A stretch of DNA of 14,562 bases from Bacillota bacterium (GTDB lineage: Bacteria > Bacillota > UBA4882 > UBA8346). This document shows positions 1 to 7,625 of this stretch, piece by piece. Within the stretch, counting starts at the first letter, position 1. The number at the start of each line of letters is the position of its first letter. Location of the stretch: the NCBI GenBank assembly GCA_003501365.1, contig DNPP01000025.1, positions 1 to 14,562 on the forward strand. Reading direction: 5' to 3'. The notes under the pieces are model-generated. The model made no database searches, was not told the origin of the DNA, and saw only the letters and a program-made list of their open reading frames with translations. Both the position numbers and the translations under genes were made by a program.

Positions 1-2
1 TT

Positions 3-815
3 TTTATGTATTATCCGATTGAACAAACATTTCATTTATCCCTAATGCGCGCCACAGGTCTTGGTGATGCGACTTTCACCGGATTTGACAATTATATACG
101 ATTATTTGCCAATGAAGAGTTCCAAGCCGGTTTGATTCATGTTTTTGCCTGGGCGTTCTGGAGCGTGGTCATTCAGATCCCGTTGGCTTTTTTTATCGCC
201 TTTTCTTTGTCCGCTTATCGGAATAAGATTACCAATCCGTTACGCGCCGTTTATTATCTGGCGTCGATTTTGCCGTCGGCGATTACGGCAATGCTGGGAC
301 GGTTTATGTTTGCGCCGAATTTCGGTATCATTGCCTCGCTTTCAGCTAAATTACACTGGACTTGGCTGGCAAAAATCGATTTTCTAGGTAACCCAGATCT
401 TGCTTTTTGGTCGGTTTTTACTGTCGCTACCTGGGCTTACTCCGGGTTTAATATTATCTATCTGATGGCCAATATCGAGCAGATACCGATGGAGATTCGC
501 GAAGCATCGCAATTGGACGGCGCTAACCGGTGGCAATACGCGAGATTTATCGTGCTGCCGATGGTTTCCTATTCTATCCGCATTTGTGCCATTTTGTGCA
601 TTGTCGGCAGTTTGAAAATTTTTGATTTACCCTATCTGCTCACCAAAGGCGGTCCGGGCTATGCTACGACAACGTTGGGAATTATACTGTACAAGCAGGG
701 TTTCGTCAATTGGCAGTATGGTAAAGCGGCCGCAGTAGGCGTGGTTATCTTTTTACTCTCCTTAATTTTTACCGTAGCCCAATTTGCTTGGCAAAGAAAA
801 GAAGGTGACGTTTGA
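3..815 (+). CDS. Sugar ABC transporter permease, MalF/UgpA-type (CUT1), 5' end outside window
   Basis: This is an inner-membrane permease subunit of a carbohydrate ABC importer. The visible 269-270 residues are nearly all hydrophobic helices. The conserved cytoplasmic EAA loop, which docks the ATPase, lies about residues 166-185 counted from the ATG at position 6 (E166-A-S, G172, then FIVLP at 181-185). The opening residues YYPIEQTFHLSL match the interior of a first transmembrane helix in this family, where F/YPI.QTF.LSF normally follows some 20-30 residues of N-terminus. The reading frame is also open to the window edge. The ATG at 6 is therefore probably internal and the real start lies upstream. 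The gene is followed by a second permease that overlaps its stop codon by one base and then by a GH43 glycosidase, which points to xylo- or arabino-oligosaccharide uptake. The solute-binding protein is presumably upstream of the window. The family is clear; the exact substrate is inferred. Confidence 0.9.
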   Translation, partial: FMYYPIEQTFHLSLMRATGLGDATFTGFDNYIRLFANEEFQAGLIHVFAWAFWSVVIQIPLAFFIAFSLSAYRNKITNPLRAVYYLASILPSAITAMLGRFMFAPNFGIIASLSAKLHWTWLAKIDFLGNPDLAFWSVFTVATWAYSGFNIIYLMANIEQIPMEIREASQLDGANRWQYARFIVLPMVSYSIRICAILCIVGSLKIFDLPYLLTKGGPGYATTTLGIILYKQGFVNWQYGKAAAVGVVIFLLSLIFTVAQFAWQRKEGDV

Positions 816-1690
816 TGAACAATGGATCAGTTGAAGCAAACGAGCAAGATAAATACATCACCACTCGGGCGACAGTTCCCGGAATTATTATTACGGTTAT
901 TTTAATTTTACTGGCTTTGACGGTTATTATACCACTCCTTATACCATGGCTTTTTGTTTTTAAGACCCGTTTAGAATGTTCTTACAATCCGTGGAGCTTG
1001 CCCACTCAAATCCGTTGGAATAATTTTGTCGAGGCCTGGGTAGCCGTACGGATTGATCAAGGTTTATTGAATACCCTGATCGTATGTTTGGGTGCGGTTG
1101 CTTGTACGGTGCCGTCAGCGGCAATGGCTGGATATGTTTTTGCCCGTTACCGGAGTAAAGTTACGGAAGTCGTATTTTACTGTATTTTGGCAGGCTATTT
1201 TGTACCGATGCAAATGATTTTAATTCCGCTCTATAAACTATGCTCGCAAATGAACCTGACCGATACGCTGCCCGGACTTTTTTTGCCTTTGACCGCCTTC
1301 GGTATTCCATTTTGGACCATCATTTATCGTTCTTTCTTTCAGGGATTACCCGGCGAATTGGCGGAAGCGGCCCGGATCGACGGCGCCGGGCATGCGGGCA
1401 CTTTTTTTCGAATCATGTTGCCGCTCGCGAAGCCGGCGACTGTTCTGGCCACCCTTCTCGTTTTCATAGGGGCTTGGAGCGATTATCTACTGAGTTTAAT
1501 CCTGATTAACAATCAAAATCTATTTACTATGCAGTTACGAATTGCCCAGTTTCTTAATGCATATGGAGTAGACCATATGCCAAGGTATGCCGCAGCTGCA
1601 CTCATTGCTGTCGCGCCGACTGTTTTGTTATATATCTTGGGCCACCGTTGGATTCTCAAGGGGACTTTGGCCGGGGCCTTGAAAGGGTAA
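815..1690 (+). CDS. Sugar ABC transporter permease, MalG/UgpE-type (CUT1)
   Basis: This is the second permease half of the importer, pairing with the preceding gene product. It has an N-terminal transmembrane helix (about residues 23-50), a periplasmic stretch, four to five further helices, and the EAA loop at about residues 184-203 (E-A-A, G190, IMLP). It ends in the short basic KGTLAGALKG tail typical of MalG-like subunits, where G-A-x-KG is usual. I chose the ATG at 815 because AAGGTGA (802-808) sits 6 bases upstream and because the ATG overlaps the previous stop (TGATG), which suggests translational coupling. An in-frame TTG at 812 would give one extra residue but is too close to that ribosome-binding site. 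The length of 291 residues is normal for the family. The substrate is inferred from the downstream xylosidase. Confidence 0.93.
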   Translation: MNNGSVEANEQDKYITTRATVPGIIITVILILLALTVIIPLLIPWLFVFKTRLECSYNPWSLPTQIRWNNFVEAWVAVRIDQGLLNTLIVCLGAVACTVPSAAMAGYVFARYRSKVTEVVFYCILAGYFVPMQMILIPLYKLCSQMNLTDTLPGLFLPLTAFGIPFWTIIYRSFFQGLPGELAEAARIDGAGHAGTFFRIMLPLAKPATVLATLLVFIGAWSDYLLSLILINNQNLFTMQLRIAQFLNAYGVDHMPRYAAAALIAVAPTVLLYILGHRWILKGTLAGALKG

Positions 1691-1709
1691 TGGTAAGCAA
1701 TGGTAAAAT

Positions 1710-3305
1710 ATGGATATTCCAAATATTGATCGACAGTCTGTTACTAACCCTATTTTACCCGGTTTTTATCCCGATCCGTCCATTTGCCGGGTGGGAATTG
1801 ATTATTATCTCGTAACATCGAGTTTTGCGTACTTTCCCGGGATACCTATTTTTAATAGTCGGGATCTGGTTCATTGGGAACAGATCGGGCATGTGTTGGA
1901 TCGCCCTTCGCAACTTGATTTGGATGGGGTGGGTTTTTCAGAGGGAATCTTTGCCCCAACGATTCGCTATCACCAAGGGATCTTTTATGTGATAACCACC
2001 AACATCAGCAAAGGCGGGAATTTTATCGTTACCGCTACCGATCCCGCCGGACCATGGTCGGAGCCGCACTGGCTTAAAGAAGCACCGGGGATTGATCCTT
2101 CTTTGTTTTTTGATGATGACCGAGTTTACTATGTCGGGACTCGTCCGGTACTTGAAGGTGAAAAATACTTTGGCAACTGGGAGATTTGGCTGCAAGAAAT
2201 TAACTCTAAAACCTTGACCTTGAAAGGGAAGTCCTTTCCCCCCTTATGGAGAGGGGCTTTAAAAGATGCTATTTGGCCGGAAGGGCCCCATATTTATAAG
2301 ATAAAAGGGATTTATTATTTGATGATCGCCGAGGGCGGCACCGATTATTATCATGCAGTGACCATTGCGCGCAGTTCAAATATTTTAGGACCTTATGAGG
2401 GAAATCCCGCTAATCCGATCTTAACTCACCGAAATTTGGGACGCTCCTATCCGATTGTCAATACTGGCCATGGGGATATGATTGAGACCCAAAATAGGGA
2501 ATGGTGGATGGTTGTCTTGGCATCGCGTCCTTATGGCGGTTATTATCGTAACTTAGGCCGGGAGACATTCTTAGTACCGGTACTTTGGGAAGACGGTTGG
2601 CCTATCGTAAGTCCGAGAAGCGGTAGGGTCGAGTATCGTTTTAAAGGGCCTAACCTTCCCCCGGCCCCAATTGCCAAATTGAACCGGCGTGATCATTTTG
2701 AGGGCAATGAACTTGCCTATGTTTGGAACTTTATCCGTACTCCGCGGGAAAGGTTTTGGAGCCTTACGGACCGTAATAGTTACCTAAGGTTGATGCTCAG
2801 AGCGGAAAAGATCACTGATGTAGGAAATCCGAGCTTCATCGGACGGCGTCAACAACATATCAATTTCACGGCAGATACGGTGCTGGAATTTCAACCTAAA
2901 AATCAAGCGGAAGCAGCCGGAATGGTGTTATTACAAAATAATCGCTATCATTTCCGCTTTGAATATACGATGCAGAATCAACAGACCCTCTGTCGTTTGG
3001 TTCAATGTGTCAATGGTGTAAATCAGGAGATTGCGACGAAACCTTTTTTTGCGGACCGTATTTATCTTAAAGTAGTAGCCTTGAGACAAAATTATTCTTT
3101 TTATATCGGATCTAACGAAAAGACTGCCGAAATAGTTGCGGAAAATGTAGACGGACGAATCCTAAGCACTGATATAGCCGGCGGATTTGTCGGCGCTTAT
3201 ATCGGAATCTTTGCCAGCAGTAATGGTGAGCCCAGTAACAATTACGCCGATTTTGATTGGTTTGAATATCAAGAAGGCAGTCAATTTTATGCAAAATTAG
3301 ACTAG
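1710..3305 (+). CDS. xynB: Glycoside hydrolase family 43 beta-xylosidase / alpha-L-arabinofuranosidase
   Basis: This is an inverting exo-glycosidase that releases xylose or arabinose from short oligosaccharides. It has no signal peptide, so it should act in the cytoplasm on sugars brought in by the ABC importer. The N-terminal five-bladed beta-propeller spans about residues 12-315. It shows the three GH43 catalytic acids in context: Asp22 in YPDPS (general base), Asp129 in PGIDPS (pKa modulator) and Glu191 in WPEGPH (general acid). A C-terminal beta-sandwich domain of about 200 residues follows, and the total of 531 is usual for XynB-type enzymes. The FSEGIFAPTIRYH...TTN segment resembles GH43 subfamily 12 more than subfamily 11, but I hold that loosely. 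The ATG at 1710 lies 20 bases after the permease stop and lacks a good ribosome-binding site, so coupled translation is likely. Its TAG stop overlaps the stop of the opposing kinase gene. Confidence 0.93.
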   Translation: MDIPNIDRQSVTNPILPGFYPDPSICRVGIDYYLVTSSFAYFPGIPIFNSRDLVHWEQIGHVLDRPSQLDLDGVGFSEGIFAPTIRYHQGIFYVITTNISKGGNFIVTATDPAGPWSEPHWLKEAPGIDPSLFFDDDRVYYVGTRPVLEGEKYFGNWEIWLQEINSKTLTLKGKSFPPLWRGALKDAIWPEGPHIYKIKGIYYLMIAEGGTDYYHAVTIARSSNILGPYEGNPANPILTHRNLGRSYPIVNTGHGDMIETQNREWWMVVLASRPYGGYYRNLGRETFLVPVLWEDGWPIVSPRSGRVEYRFKGPNLPPAPIAKLNRRDHFEGNELAYVWNFIRTPRERFWSLTDRNSYLRLMLRAEKITDVGNPSFIGRRQQHINFTADTVLEFQPKNQAEAAGMVLLQNNRYHFRFEYTMQNQQTLCRLVQCVNGVNQEIATKPFFADRIYLKVVALRQNYSFYIGSNEKTAEIVAENVDGRILSTDIAGGFVGAYIGIFASSNGEPSNNYADFDWFEYQEGSQFYAKLD

Positions 3306-4651
3306 ACTTCTGGTTTTATGATCGGAAGATATACCGTAAAAGTACTTCCCTCCCCCGGCTTGCTGGTAGCCGAGATTCTTCCGCCGAGCGCCGTTACGGT
3401 TTCCTTGACAATCGTCAATCCCAATCCAAAACCGCCGCTATCCCGATTACGCGATTGGTCGGTACGGTAGAAACGTTCAAAAATAAACGGCAAGTCTTTT
3501 TCGGATATTCCGATTCCTTCATCTTTGATTTGAATTATGGCGTTCGTATCACTTTTCCTTAATTGTAAAAGGACTTTTTTGCCGGATGGCGTGAATTTTA
3601 AAGCATTACTCAATAGGTTATCCAGTATTTTCGCCAATGCATCGCGATCCGAAAAGATGTGCACGGAGAGAGGGGCCGCCAATTCTAACCGGACTCCTTT
3701 TTTTGCAAAAAGGGGTTCTATTTTTTTGAACATATCGTGTAAGAAAAATTTCAAGTCAATCGGTGCTTGGTTAAATTTTTGAATCGCGCTATCGGCGATT
3801 GCGATAGCCTGTAAATCGTTAACGAGCGCGGTTAAACGGTTGACTTCCTCTAATAACGATTCCAAATTCTCGGGGGAAGGCGGAATTACGGAATCAATCA
3901 TCCCTTCTAGGTGGCTTTGGACTGTGGCTAAAGGAGTTCTTAAATCATGGGCCACATCTGCGGTCATTTTTTTTCGTAGTTCTTGGACTTGTTGAAGCGT
4001 TTCCGCTAATTGATTGATGCTACCGCCCAATTCCCCCAATTCATCCTGAGGCAGGTTATTCACCCTGGTTTCCAGATTGCCGCCGGTCATATTACGGGCT
4101 AATTGATTCATTTCTGTAATGGGTTTCGCCAACTGTTTGGCAAAGAGGTAGGCCACAAGCATGGAGACGATACTTGTAATCAGTATGGACAAAGAAATGG
4201 AGTGATTAATGGTCTTCCGGAATAATTGGTCCTGGTTGGATAAGAGGTTTTGGACTCTGGTTTGCCCAAAGTAGGCAGTGCCTATCTGGCGGTTATTGAG
4301 CTTAATTGGGTAGGAATGGAGGTTATTCCATCGGCGCGGTATCCTGCCAAAGCGAAAAACAAGTACAATTCGGCCATTGGAATCCGTAATGCAACGCAAG
4401 GCTCCGAAGAAGATCCGGCGACTCCCGTTTAGCCGGACAGCTAAATTATTCCAGCTGCCGGCATCTTGATACATTTCGGCTAGGATTTGAACTATCTGGT
4501 GCTCGCGATTTACTTGAGACTGCGTTACGTAATTTTGGAATTGACGATTCAAGGCAAAATTGATAAATAAACCGGAAATTAAAATACTACCGAGGGAGAT
4601 GGATAATATGATCAAGGTTATTTTTTTGAGAATGGGCAGCCTTAATTGCAA
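3302..4651 (-). CDS. Membrane sensor histidine kinase (BaeS/CpxA/PhoR-like)
   Basis: This kinase senses a signal at the membrane and phosphorylates the response regulator encoded just upstream. In order it has TM1 (about residues 9-33), an extracytoplasmic sensor segment (34-149) unusually rich in Arg and Asn, TM2 (150-172) and a HAMP linker (173-225). The HisKA domain carries the phospho-acceptor His235 in DVAHDLRTPL. The ATP-binding domain shows an N box (DNLLSNALKF, 344-353), a G1 box (DEGIGI, 377-382), an F box (FERFYR) and a G2 box (GGFGLGL, 406-412). All catalytic motifs are intact. The TTG start overlaps the regulator's end by 10 bases and is preceded by GGGGGTGAT at a proper distance, indicating coupled translation. 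Its stop overlaps the opposing GH43 stop. The arrangement with the divergent Spy-like gene suggests an envelope-stress signal; the ligand is unknown. Confidence 0.93.
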   Translation of the reverse strand: MQLRLPILKKITLIILSISLGSILISGLFINFALNRQFQNYVTQSQVNREHQIVQILAEMYQDAGSWNNLAVRLNGSRRIFFGALRCITDSNGRIVLVFRFGRIPRRWNNLHSYPIKLNNRQIGTAYFGQTRVQNLLSNQDQLFRKTINHSISLSILITSIVSMLVAYLFAKQLAKPITEMNQLARNMTGGNLETRVNNLPQDELGELGGSINQLAETLQQVQELRKKMTADVAHDLRTPLATVQSHLEGMIDSVIPPSPENLESLLEEVNRLTALVNDLQAIAIADSAIQKFNQAPIDLKFFLHDMFKKIEPLFAKKGVRLELAAPLSVHIFSDRDALAKILDNLLSNALKFTPSGKKVLLQLRKSDTNAIIQIKDEGIGISEKDLPFIFERFYRTDQSRNRDSGGFGLGLTIVKETVTALGGRISATSKPGEGSTFTVYLPIIKPEV

Positions 4652-5343
4652 TCAGGATCACCCCCGAATTTATAGCCAAGTCCGAAGACGGTTAATATAA
4701 ACTGCGGCTCCTCCGGATTGAGTTCAATTTTTTGGCGTAGGTTTTTAATATGGCTGTCGATGGTGCGATCAAAACCGTTATAATTATAACCCTGGACCTG
4801 CTCAACCAGCTGGGAGCGGCTGAAAACCTGACCGGGGGCTTGACTTAATAATTTTAAAACCTTAAATTCGGTAGGAGTTAAATTGATTGGATTATTCTCC
4901 AGATAAACCTGGTGTTTTGCCAGATCAATCCGGAGTTTTTGTTTATTATAGGAAAAAGAAGTCATAGTAGGGGTGGGGTTTGACTTTAGCCGACGTAGAT
5001 GAGCATTGACTCGCGCTACCAATTCTCTCGGGCTGAAAGGTTTTACTAAATAATCGTCGGCTCCGATATTTAAACCGAAGATCCGTTCATCTTCCGTTCC
5101 TTTTGCCGAAAGGATGATCACCGGGGTTTCGGAATTTTGCCTTACCGAAGTAAGAACCTGTTCGCCGGGGACCTGTGGCAACATTAGATCCAGGACTATT
5201 AAATCCGGTTGATTTTCTTTGAACGATTGCAATCCTTGAGCGCCGTCGGATGCGGTTAATACTTCATAACCTTCTTTGGTCAAATAGGCTTTAATGATTT
5301 GCTGGATCTTTAGCTCATCTTCAATCACCAAAATTGTAGCCAC
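4642..5343 (-). CDS. OmpR/PhoB-family response regulator
   Basis: This is a DNA-binding response regulator, partner of the overlapping kinase gene. The receiver domain (about residues 1-118) has the acidic pair E8/D9, phospho-acceptor Asp52 in VLDLMLP, Ser79 and Lys101 in the YLVKPF motif. The winged-helix domain (about 128-233) ends with the OmpR-type signature RTIDSHIKNLRQKI and VFGLGYKF. I prefer the GTG at 5343 because AGGTGA lies 5 bases before it and the product then begins MATILVIEDE, as is usual for the family. A GTG nine bases upstream (5352) with a weaker AGGA site would add three residues. The gene is divergent from the Spy-like gene. The 11-bp-spaced direct repeat between them is a likely binding site, which would give autoregulation plus control of the effector. 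Confidence 0.94.
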   Translation of the reverse strand: MATILVIEDELKIQQIIKAYLTKEGYEVLTASDGAQGLQSFKENQPDLIVLDLMLPQVPGEQVLTSVRQNSETPVIILSAKGTEDERIFGLNIGADDYLVKPFSPRELVARVNAHLRRLKSNPTPTMTSFSYNKQKLRIDLAKHQVYLENNPINLTPTEFKVLKLLSQAPGQVFSRSQLVEQVQGYNYNGFDRTIDSHIKNLRQKIELNPEEPQFILTVFGLGYKFGGDPDCN

Positions 5344-5419
5344 CTTGATCACCTATTTCCTAATTTATCGGTTTGGTTGAAAGAAAAACACCGGATGTCG
5401 CTTACCTGATTTTTAGTTA

Positions 5420-5425
5420 AGTATA
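5420..5425 (-). promoter_or_regulatory. Candidate -10 box for the regulator/kinase operon
   Basis: On the minus strand this reads TATACT, a good -10 hexamer about 80 bases before the regulator start. No convincing -35 is seen at 17 bp (TACCCT), which would fit a promoter needing an activator. The direct repeat at 5460-5481 lies 35 bp upstream of it. The assignment rests on sequence match only. Confidence 0.35.
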
Positions 5426-5459
5426 GCTCTTTTCGACCAATAAGGGTAGATATCCTTAG

Positions 5460-5481
5460 AAATCTCCACAAAATCTCCATA
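5460..5481 (+). promoter_or_regulatory. Direct repeat with 11-bp period, putative OmpR-family operator
   Basis: AAATCTCCA occurs twice, at 5460-5468 and 5471-5479, exactly 11 bp apart. This places both copies on the same face of the helix. PhoB/OmpR-type regulators bind as head-to-tail dimers to direct repeats of this spacing. The site lies between the regulator gene and the divergent Spy-like gene and sits just upstream of a candidate -10 box for the latter. The repeat and spacing are seen directly; the binding protein is inferred. Confidence 0.5.
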
Positions 5482-5499
5482 GCTCCTTCATTAGGATAC

Positions 5500-5505
5500 C
5501 ATAAT
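5500..5505 (+). promoter_or_regulatory. Candidate -10 box for the Spy-like gene
   Basis: CATAAT matches the consensus in five of six positions and lies 18 bp after the direct-repeat operator. That geometry suits a promoter activated by an OmpR-family protein with a poor -35. Transcription would begin near 5512 and leave a leader of about 100 bases, which contains a purine-rich stretch (5542-5554) and a small AACTTT/AAAGTT hairpin (5556-5570). Confidence 0.4.
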
Positions 5506-5615
5506 TTTTGTTTACGATAAATTCAGACCATAAGTTGAGTTGGAGGTGAGGAGGAAACTTTTTTAAAGTTGGGATTTTTAGGTTAATTCAATAAAAAAGG
5601 ATGGTGGATTGAACA

Positions 5616-6095
5616 ATGAAGAAAATAATGTTGATGATAACTTTAGTCTGTCTGCTGATGGGGATATTTACGGTAAGTGCCTGGGCTCAACCTGGTAATA
5701 GGCTGGGGCCTGAAGGTTTGAGGAGCGAGTATACCGCCAGATTAAGCCATAAATTAGGTCTTACATTTGATCAGCGGCAGAAAATGTTGGCCATTCGGCA
5801 GGACTTCGAAAAGGATACGCTTGATTCGCGCATCGATATGCGTAACAAACGGCTGGAATTGCGAAATTTGTGGACGGCCGATCTGCTGGATCAAAAGGCG
5901 ATCGATGGTAAGACAAGAGAGCTAAATGGCATAAGGATTCAGATGATTAATAAGGGTAGACTTTTTAGGAGTAAGCTGAAAGCAATTTTAACTCCCATCC
6001 AGCTTAAAAAGCTTAATGATATAGAACAGGAGCGGTCAGACCGGATGAAAGGTCCCGGGAGACGAGGCTACTGTGGGAATAGAAATTGGGAATAA
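5616..6095 (+). CDS. Exported Spy/CpxP-like protein with two LTxxQ motifs
   Basis: This is a small, highly charged secreted protein of the Spy/CpxP/ZraP type. Members of that family act as periplasmic chaperones or as negative sensors that hold down their cognate kinase. A signal peptide is clear: MKK, a hydrophobic core to about residue 20, and a likely cleavage after AWA at 24/25. The mature part is predicted to be alpha-helical. It has two family motifs, LTFDQ (49-53) and LTPIQ (125-129), separated by a helix rich in Arg, Lys and Glu. The C-terminus is basic and Gly-rich with a single Cys near the end. The ATG at 5616 has GGTGG 8 bases upstream. The gene is divergent from a response regulator and kinase, the same order as E. 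coli cpxP-cpxRA, so it is probably the module's regulated output. A true Cpx function, or a metal-binding ZraP-like role, cannot be told apart here. Confidence 0.82.
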   Translation: MKKIMLMITLVCLLMGIFTVSAWAQPGNRLGPEGLRSEYTARLSHKLGLTFDQRQKMLAIRQDFEKDTLDSRIDMRNKRLELRNLWTADLLDQKAIDGKTRELNGIRIQMINKGRLFRSKLKAILTPIQLKKLNDIEQERSDRMKGPGRRGYCGNRNWE

Positions 6096-6113
6096 CCATA
6101 ACTTATTTATCGG

Positions 6114-6146
6114 GGGGCTGTCTAAATCTTCTTTTGGGACAGTCCC
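6114..6146 (+). terminator. Hairpin terminator between convergent Spy-like and mntH genes
   Basis: GGGGCTGTC (6114-6122) pairs with GACAGTCCC (6138-6146) over nine base pairs with one G-U, around a 15-base loop. It lies between the ends of two convergent genes and could serve both directions. The U-rich tract after the stem is weak (TTAACTTT), so efficiency is uncertain. Confidence 0.65.
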
Positions 6147-6160
6147 TTAACTTTGTGATT

Positions 6161-7456
6161 TTATACTACGTTACCGGTAAAGGTCAGGATTAATAAGATT
6201 ACATTCAGCGTAATGATAATGCCTGCAATCAACCAGCCCATAAAAGTAGTCAAGGGTCTATTTACAAAGGCGCCCATCAGTTCTTTTTTTGAAGTAATCA
6301 TCATCATTGGGATGATTGCCACCGGGAGCGCGAAGCTGAGGATTACTTGGCTGATGATCAGGGCTTTCATTGGATTGATACCGATTAAGATGATGAATAC
6401 GGCCGGGGACATGACCAGAATTCGGATTAAATTGATATTAATTTTTAGATGAATAAATCCCCGCATGACCGTCTGCCCGGCCATGGTTCCGACAGCCGAC
6501 GATGAGAGGCCCGACGCCAGCAAGGCAATACCAAAAGCGCCGCTGGATAAGGAACCAAGCAAGGGTGCCAAAGAACGATGCGCTTGTTCGATGGTTTCCA
6601 CGATTAAACCGTTATGATAAAATACCGCTCCCGAGACAATGACCATTGCCGCATTGACGATAAAAGCAATATTCATGGCCATGACAATATCAATTTTTTC
6701 CATCATTAAATGGCGCTGCTTTTTCCTAATACTGCAATCTCCATTTCGGCATTGGACCAGTTGCGAATGAAGATATATTACATGGGGCATAACGGTGGCG
6801 CCCAGCATACCGACGGCGATCAATAGCGCTTGACCGTTGGGTAATGAAGGGATCAGGGTATGGATACCCACCTGCGACCAATCCGGTTTTGCCAGTAAAA
6901 GCTCGATGAAATATGCCAGAGTGATGATGGCAACCAAGGCGGTGATAATGTATTCGATGAGCCGTTGCCCGTACTTCTCCATGGAAACGATAAAAAAAGT
7001 TAATACGGCGGTAAGCAGAGCCGCATAGATCAAAGGCATCTTAAATAAAAGATATAAACCCAGCGTTCCTCCAATAAATTCTGCGAGATTGGTGGCCATG
7101 GCGGCAAGTTCTGCAACAACCCAGAAACACCAATTGGTTTTGACCGAGAATACTTTGGCGCACATTTCCGGTAGATTATGTTCAGTGGCAATACCGAGTT
7201 TGGCGGAGATGGTCTGGCAGAAAATAGCCATCAGGTTACTCCAGAGAATAACCCAGAGCAGAGTATAATTGAAAATGGAACCCCCGCTGATATTGGTTGC
7301 AAAATTGCCGGGATCAATATAAGCCACGCTCACAATAAAAGCCGGGCCAAGATAAGCCGATAGCGAACGCCATTTGTTACGGGCGGTTGCGAGTAAAGAG
7401 GTTTGAAATGGTTGGGGGAATAGGGGGTCGGATATTTTTTCTTTATCATCATACAT
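6161..7456 (-). CDS. mntH: Nramp-family proton-coupled Mn(II)/Fe(II) transporter
   Basis: This is an inner-membrane importer of divalent metals, normally Mn(II), driven by protons. The hallmark metal-binding residues are present: DPGN in the first helix (residues 48-51, with Asp and Asn as ligands) and MPH in helix 6 (223-225, with the ligand Met). About eleven hydrophobic helices follow in the usual pattern, and the length of 431 is normal. I chose the ATG at 7456 because GGAG precedes it by 9 bases. An in-frame TTG at 7471 would add five residues but has no ribosome-binding site. It is a single-gene unit between a terminator downstream and its own promoter upstream. That promoter carries a perfect dyad over the -10 box, so repression by an MntR/DtxR-type metalloregulator is likely. 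No such regulator is encoded in this window. Confidence 0.95.
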   Translation of the reverse strand: MYDDKEKISDPLFPQPFQTSLLATARNKWRSLSAYLGPAFIVSVAYIDPGNFATNISGGSIFNYTLLWVILWSNLMAIFCQTISAKLGIATEHNLPEMCAKVFSVKTNWCFWVVAELAAMATNLAEFIGGTLGLYLLFKMPLIYAALLTAVLTFFIVSMEKYGQRLIEYIITALVAIITLAYFIELLLAKPDWSQVGIHTLIPSLPNGQALLIAVGMLGATVMPHVIYLHSQLVQCRNGDCSIRKKQRHLMMEKIDIVMAMNIAFIVNAAMVIVSGAVFYHNGLIVETIEQAHRSLAPLLGSLSSGAFGIALLASGLSSSAVGTMAGQTVMRGFIHLKININLIRILVMSPAVFIILIGINPMKALIISQVILSFALPVAIIPMMMITSKKELMGAFVNRPLTTFMGWLIAGIIITLNVILLILTFTGNVV

Positions 7457-7507
7457 AATGCGCTGCTCCAAGTTTTTTTCACGCGGCTAACAATGGTGCG
7501 TCTCGCA

Positions 7508-7513
7508 ATTATA
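7508..7513 (-). promoter_or_regulatory. mntH promoter -10 box
   Basis: On the minus strand this reads TATAAT, a perfect -10 hexamer about 50 bases before the mntH ATG. The -35 at 17 bp (CAAGAT) is poor. The short leader of about 45 bases leaves no room for a manganese riboswitch. Confidence 0.55.
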
Positions 7514-7532
7514 CTATGACTTTTGATAGTAT
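7511..7532. promoter_or_regulatory. Inverted repeat over the mntH -10 box, putative metalloregulator operator
   Basis: ATACTAT (7511-7517) and ATAGTAT (7526-7532) form a perfect 7-bp dyad with an 8-base spacer, 22 bp in total. One arm overlaps the -10 box of mntH, so a bound protein would block polymerase. Size and position fit DtxR/MntR-type operators, although the bases are not the Bacillus MntR consensus. The dyad is seen directly; the protein is inferred. Confidence 0.5.
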
Positions 7533-7625
7533 CTTGACCCTGGATGCCAAACAGAACTTTTGATTCGATGGATATCGGTAAAGTGAGAGGCAGTTTGTTT
7601 ACTTCAAAGGAATAAGGAGAGCGAT

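Noticed and set aside
6..8. ATG at position 6 as the real start of the first permease
   Set aside because: The first visible residues correspond to the interior of the first transmembrane segment in this family and the frame is open to the edge, so the start lies upstream.
3537..3782. Plus-strand open frame inside the kinase gene
   Set aside because: It lies antisense to the conserved ATP-binding domain, has no family resemblance and no ribosome-binding site.
6213..6452. Plus-strand hydrophobic open frame inside mntH
   Set aside because: It mirrors the codons of transmembrane helices on the other strand, a common shadow effect, and has no independent support.
7457..7507. Manganese riboswitch in the mntH leader
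   Set aside because: With the -10 box at 7508-7513 the leader is only about 45 bases, too short for the yybP-ykoY element.
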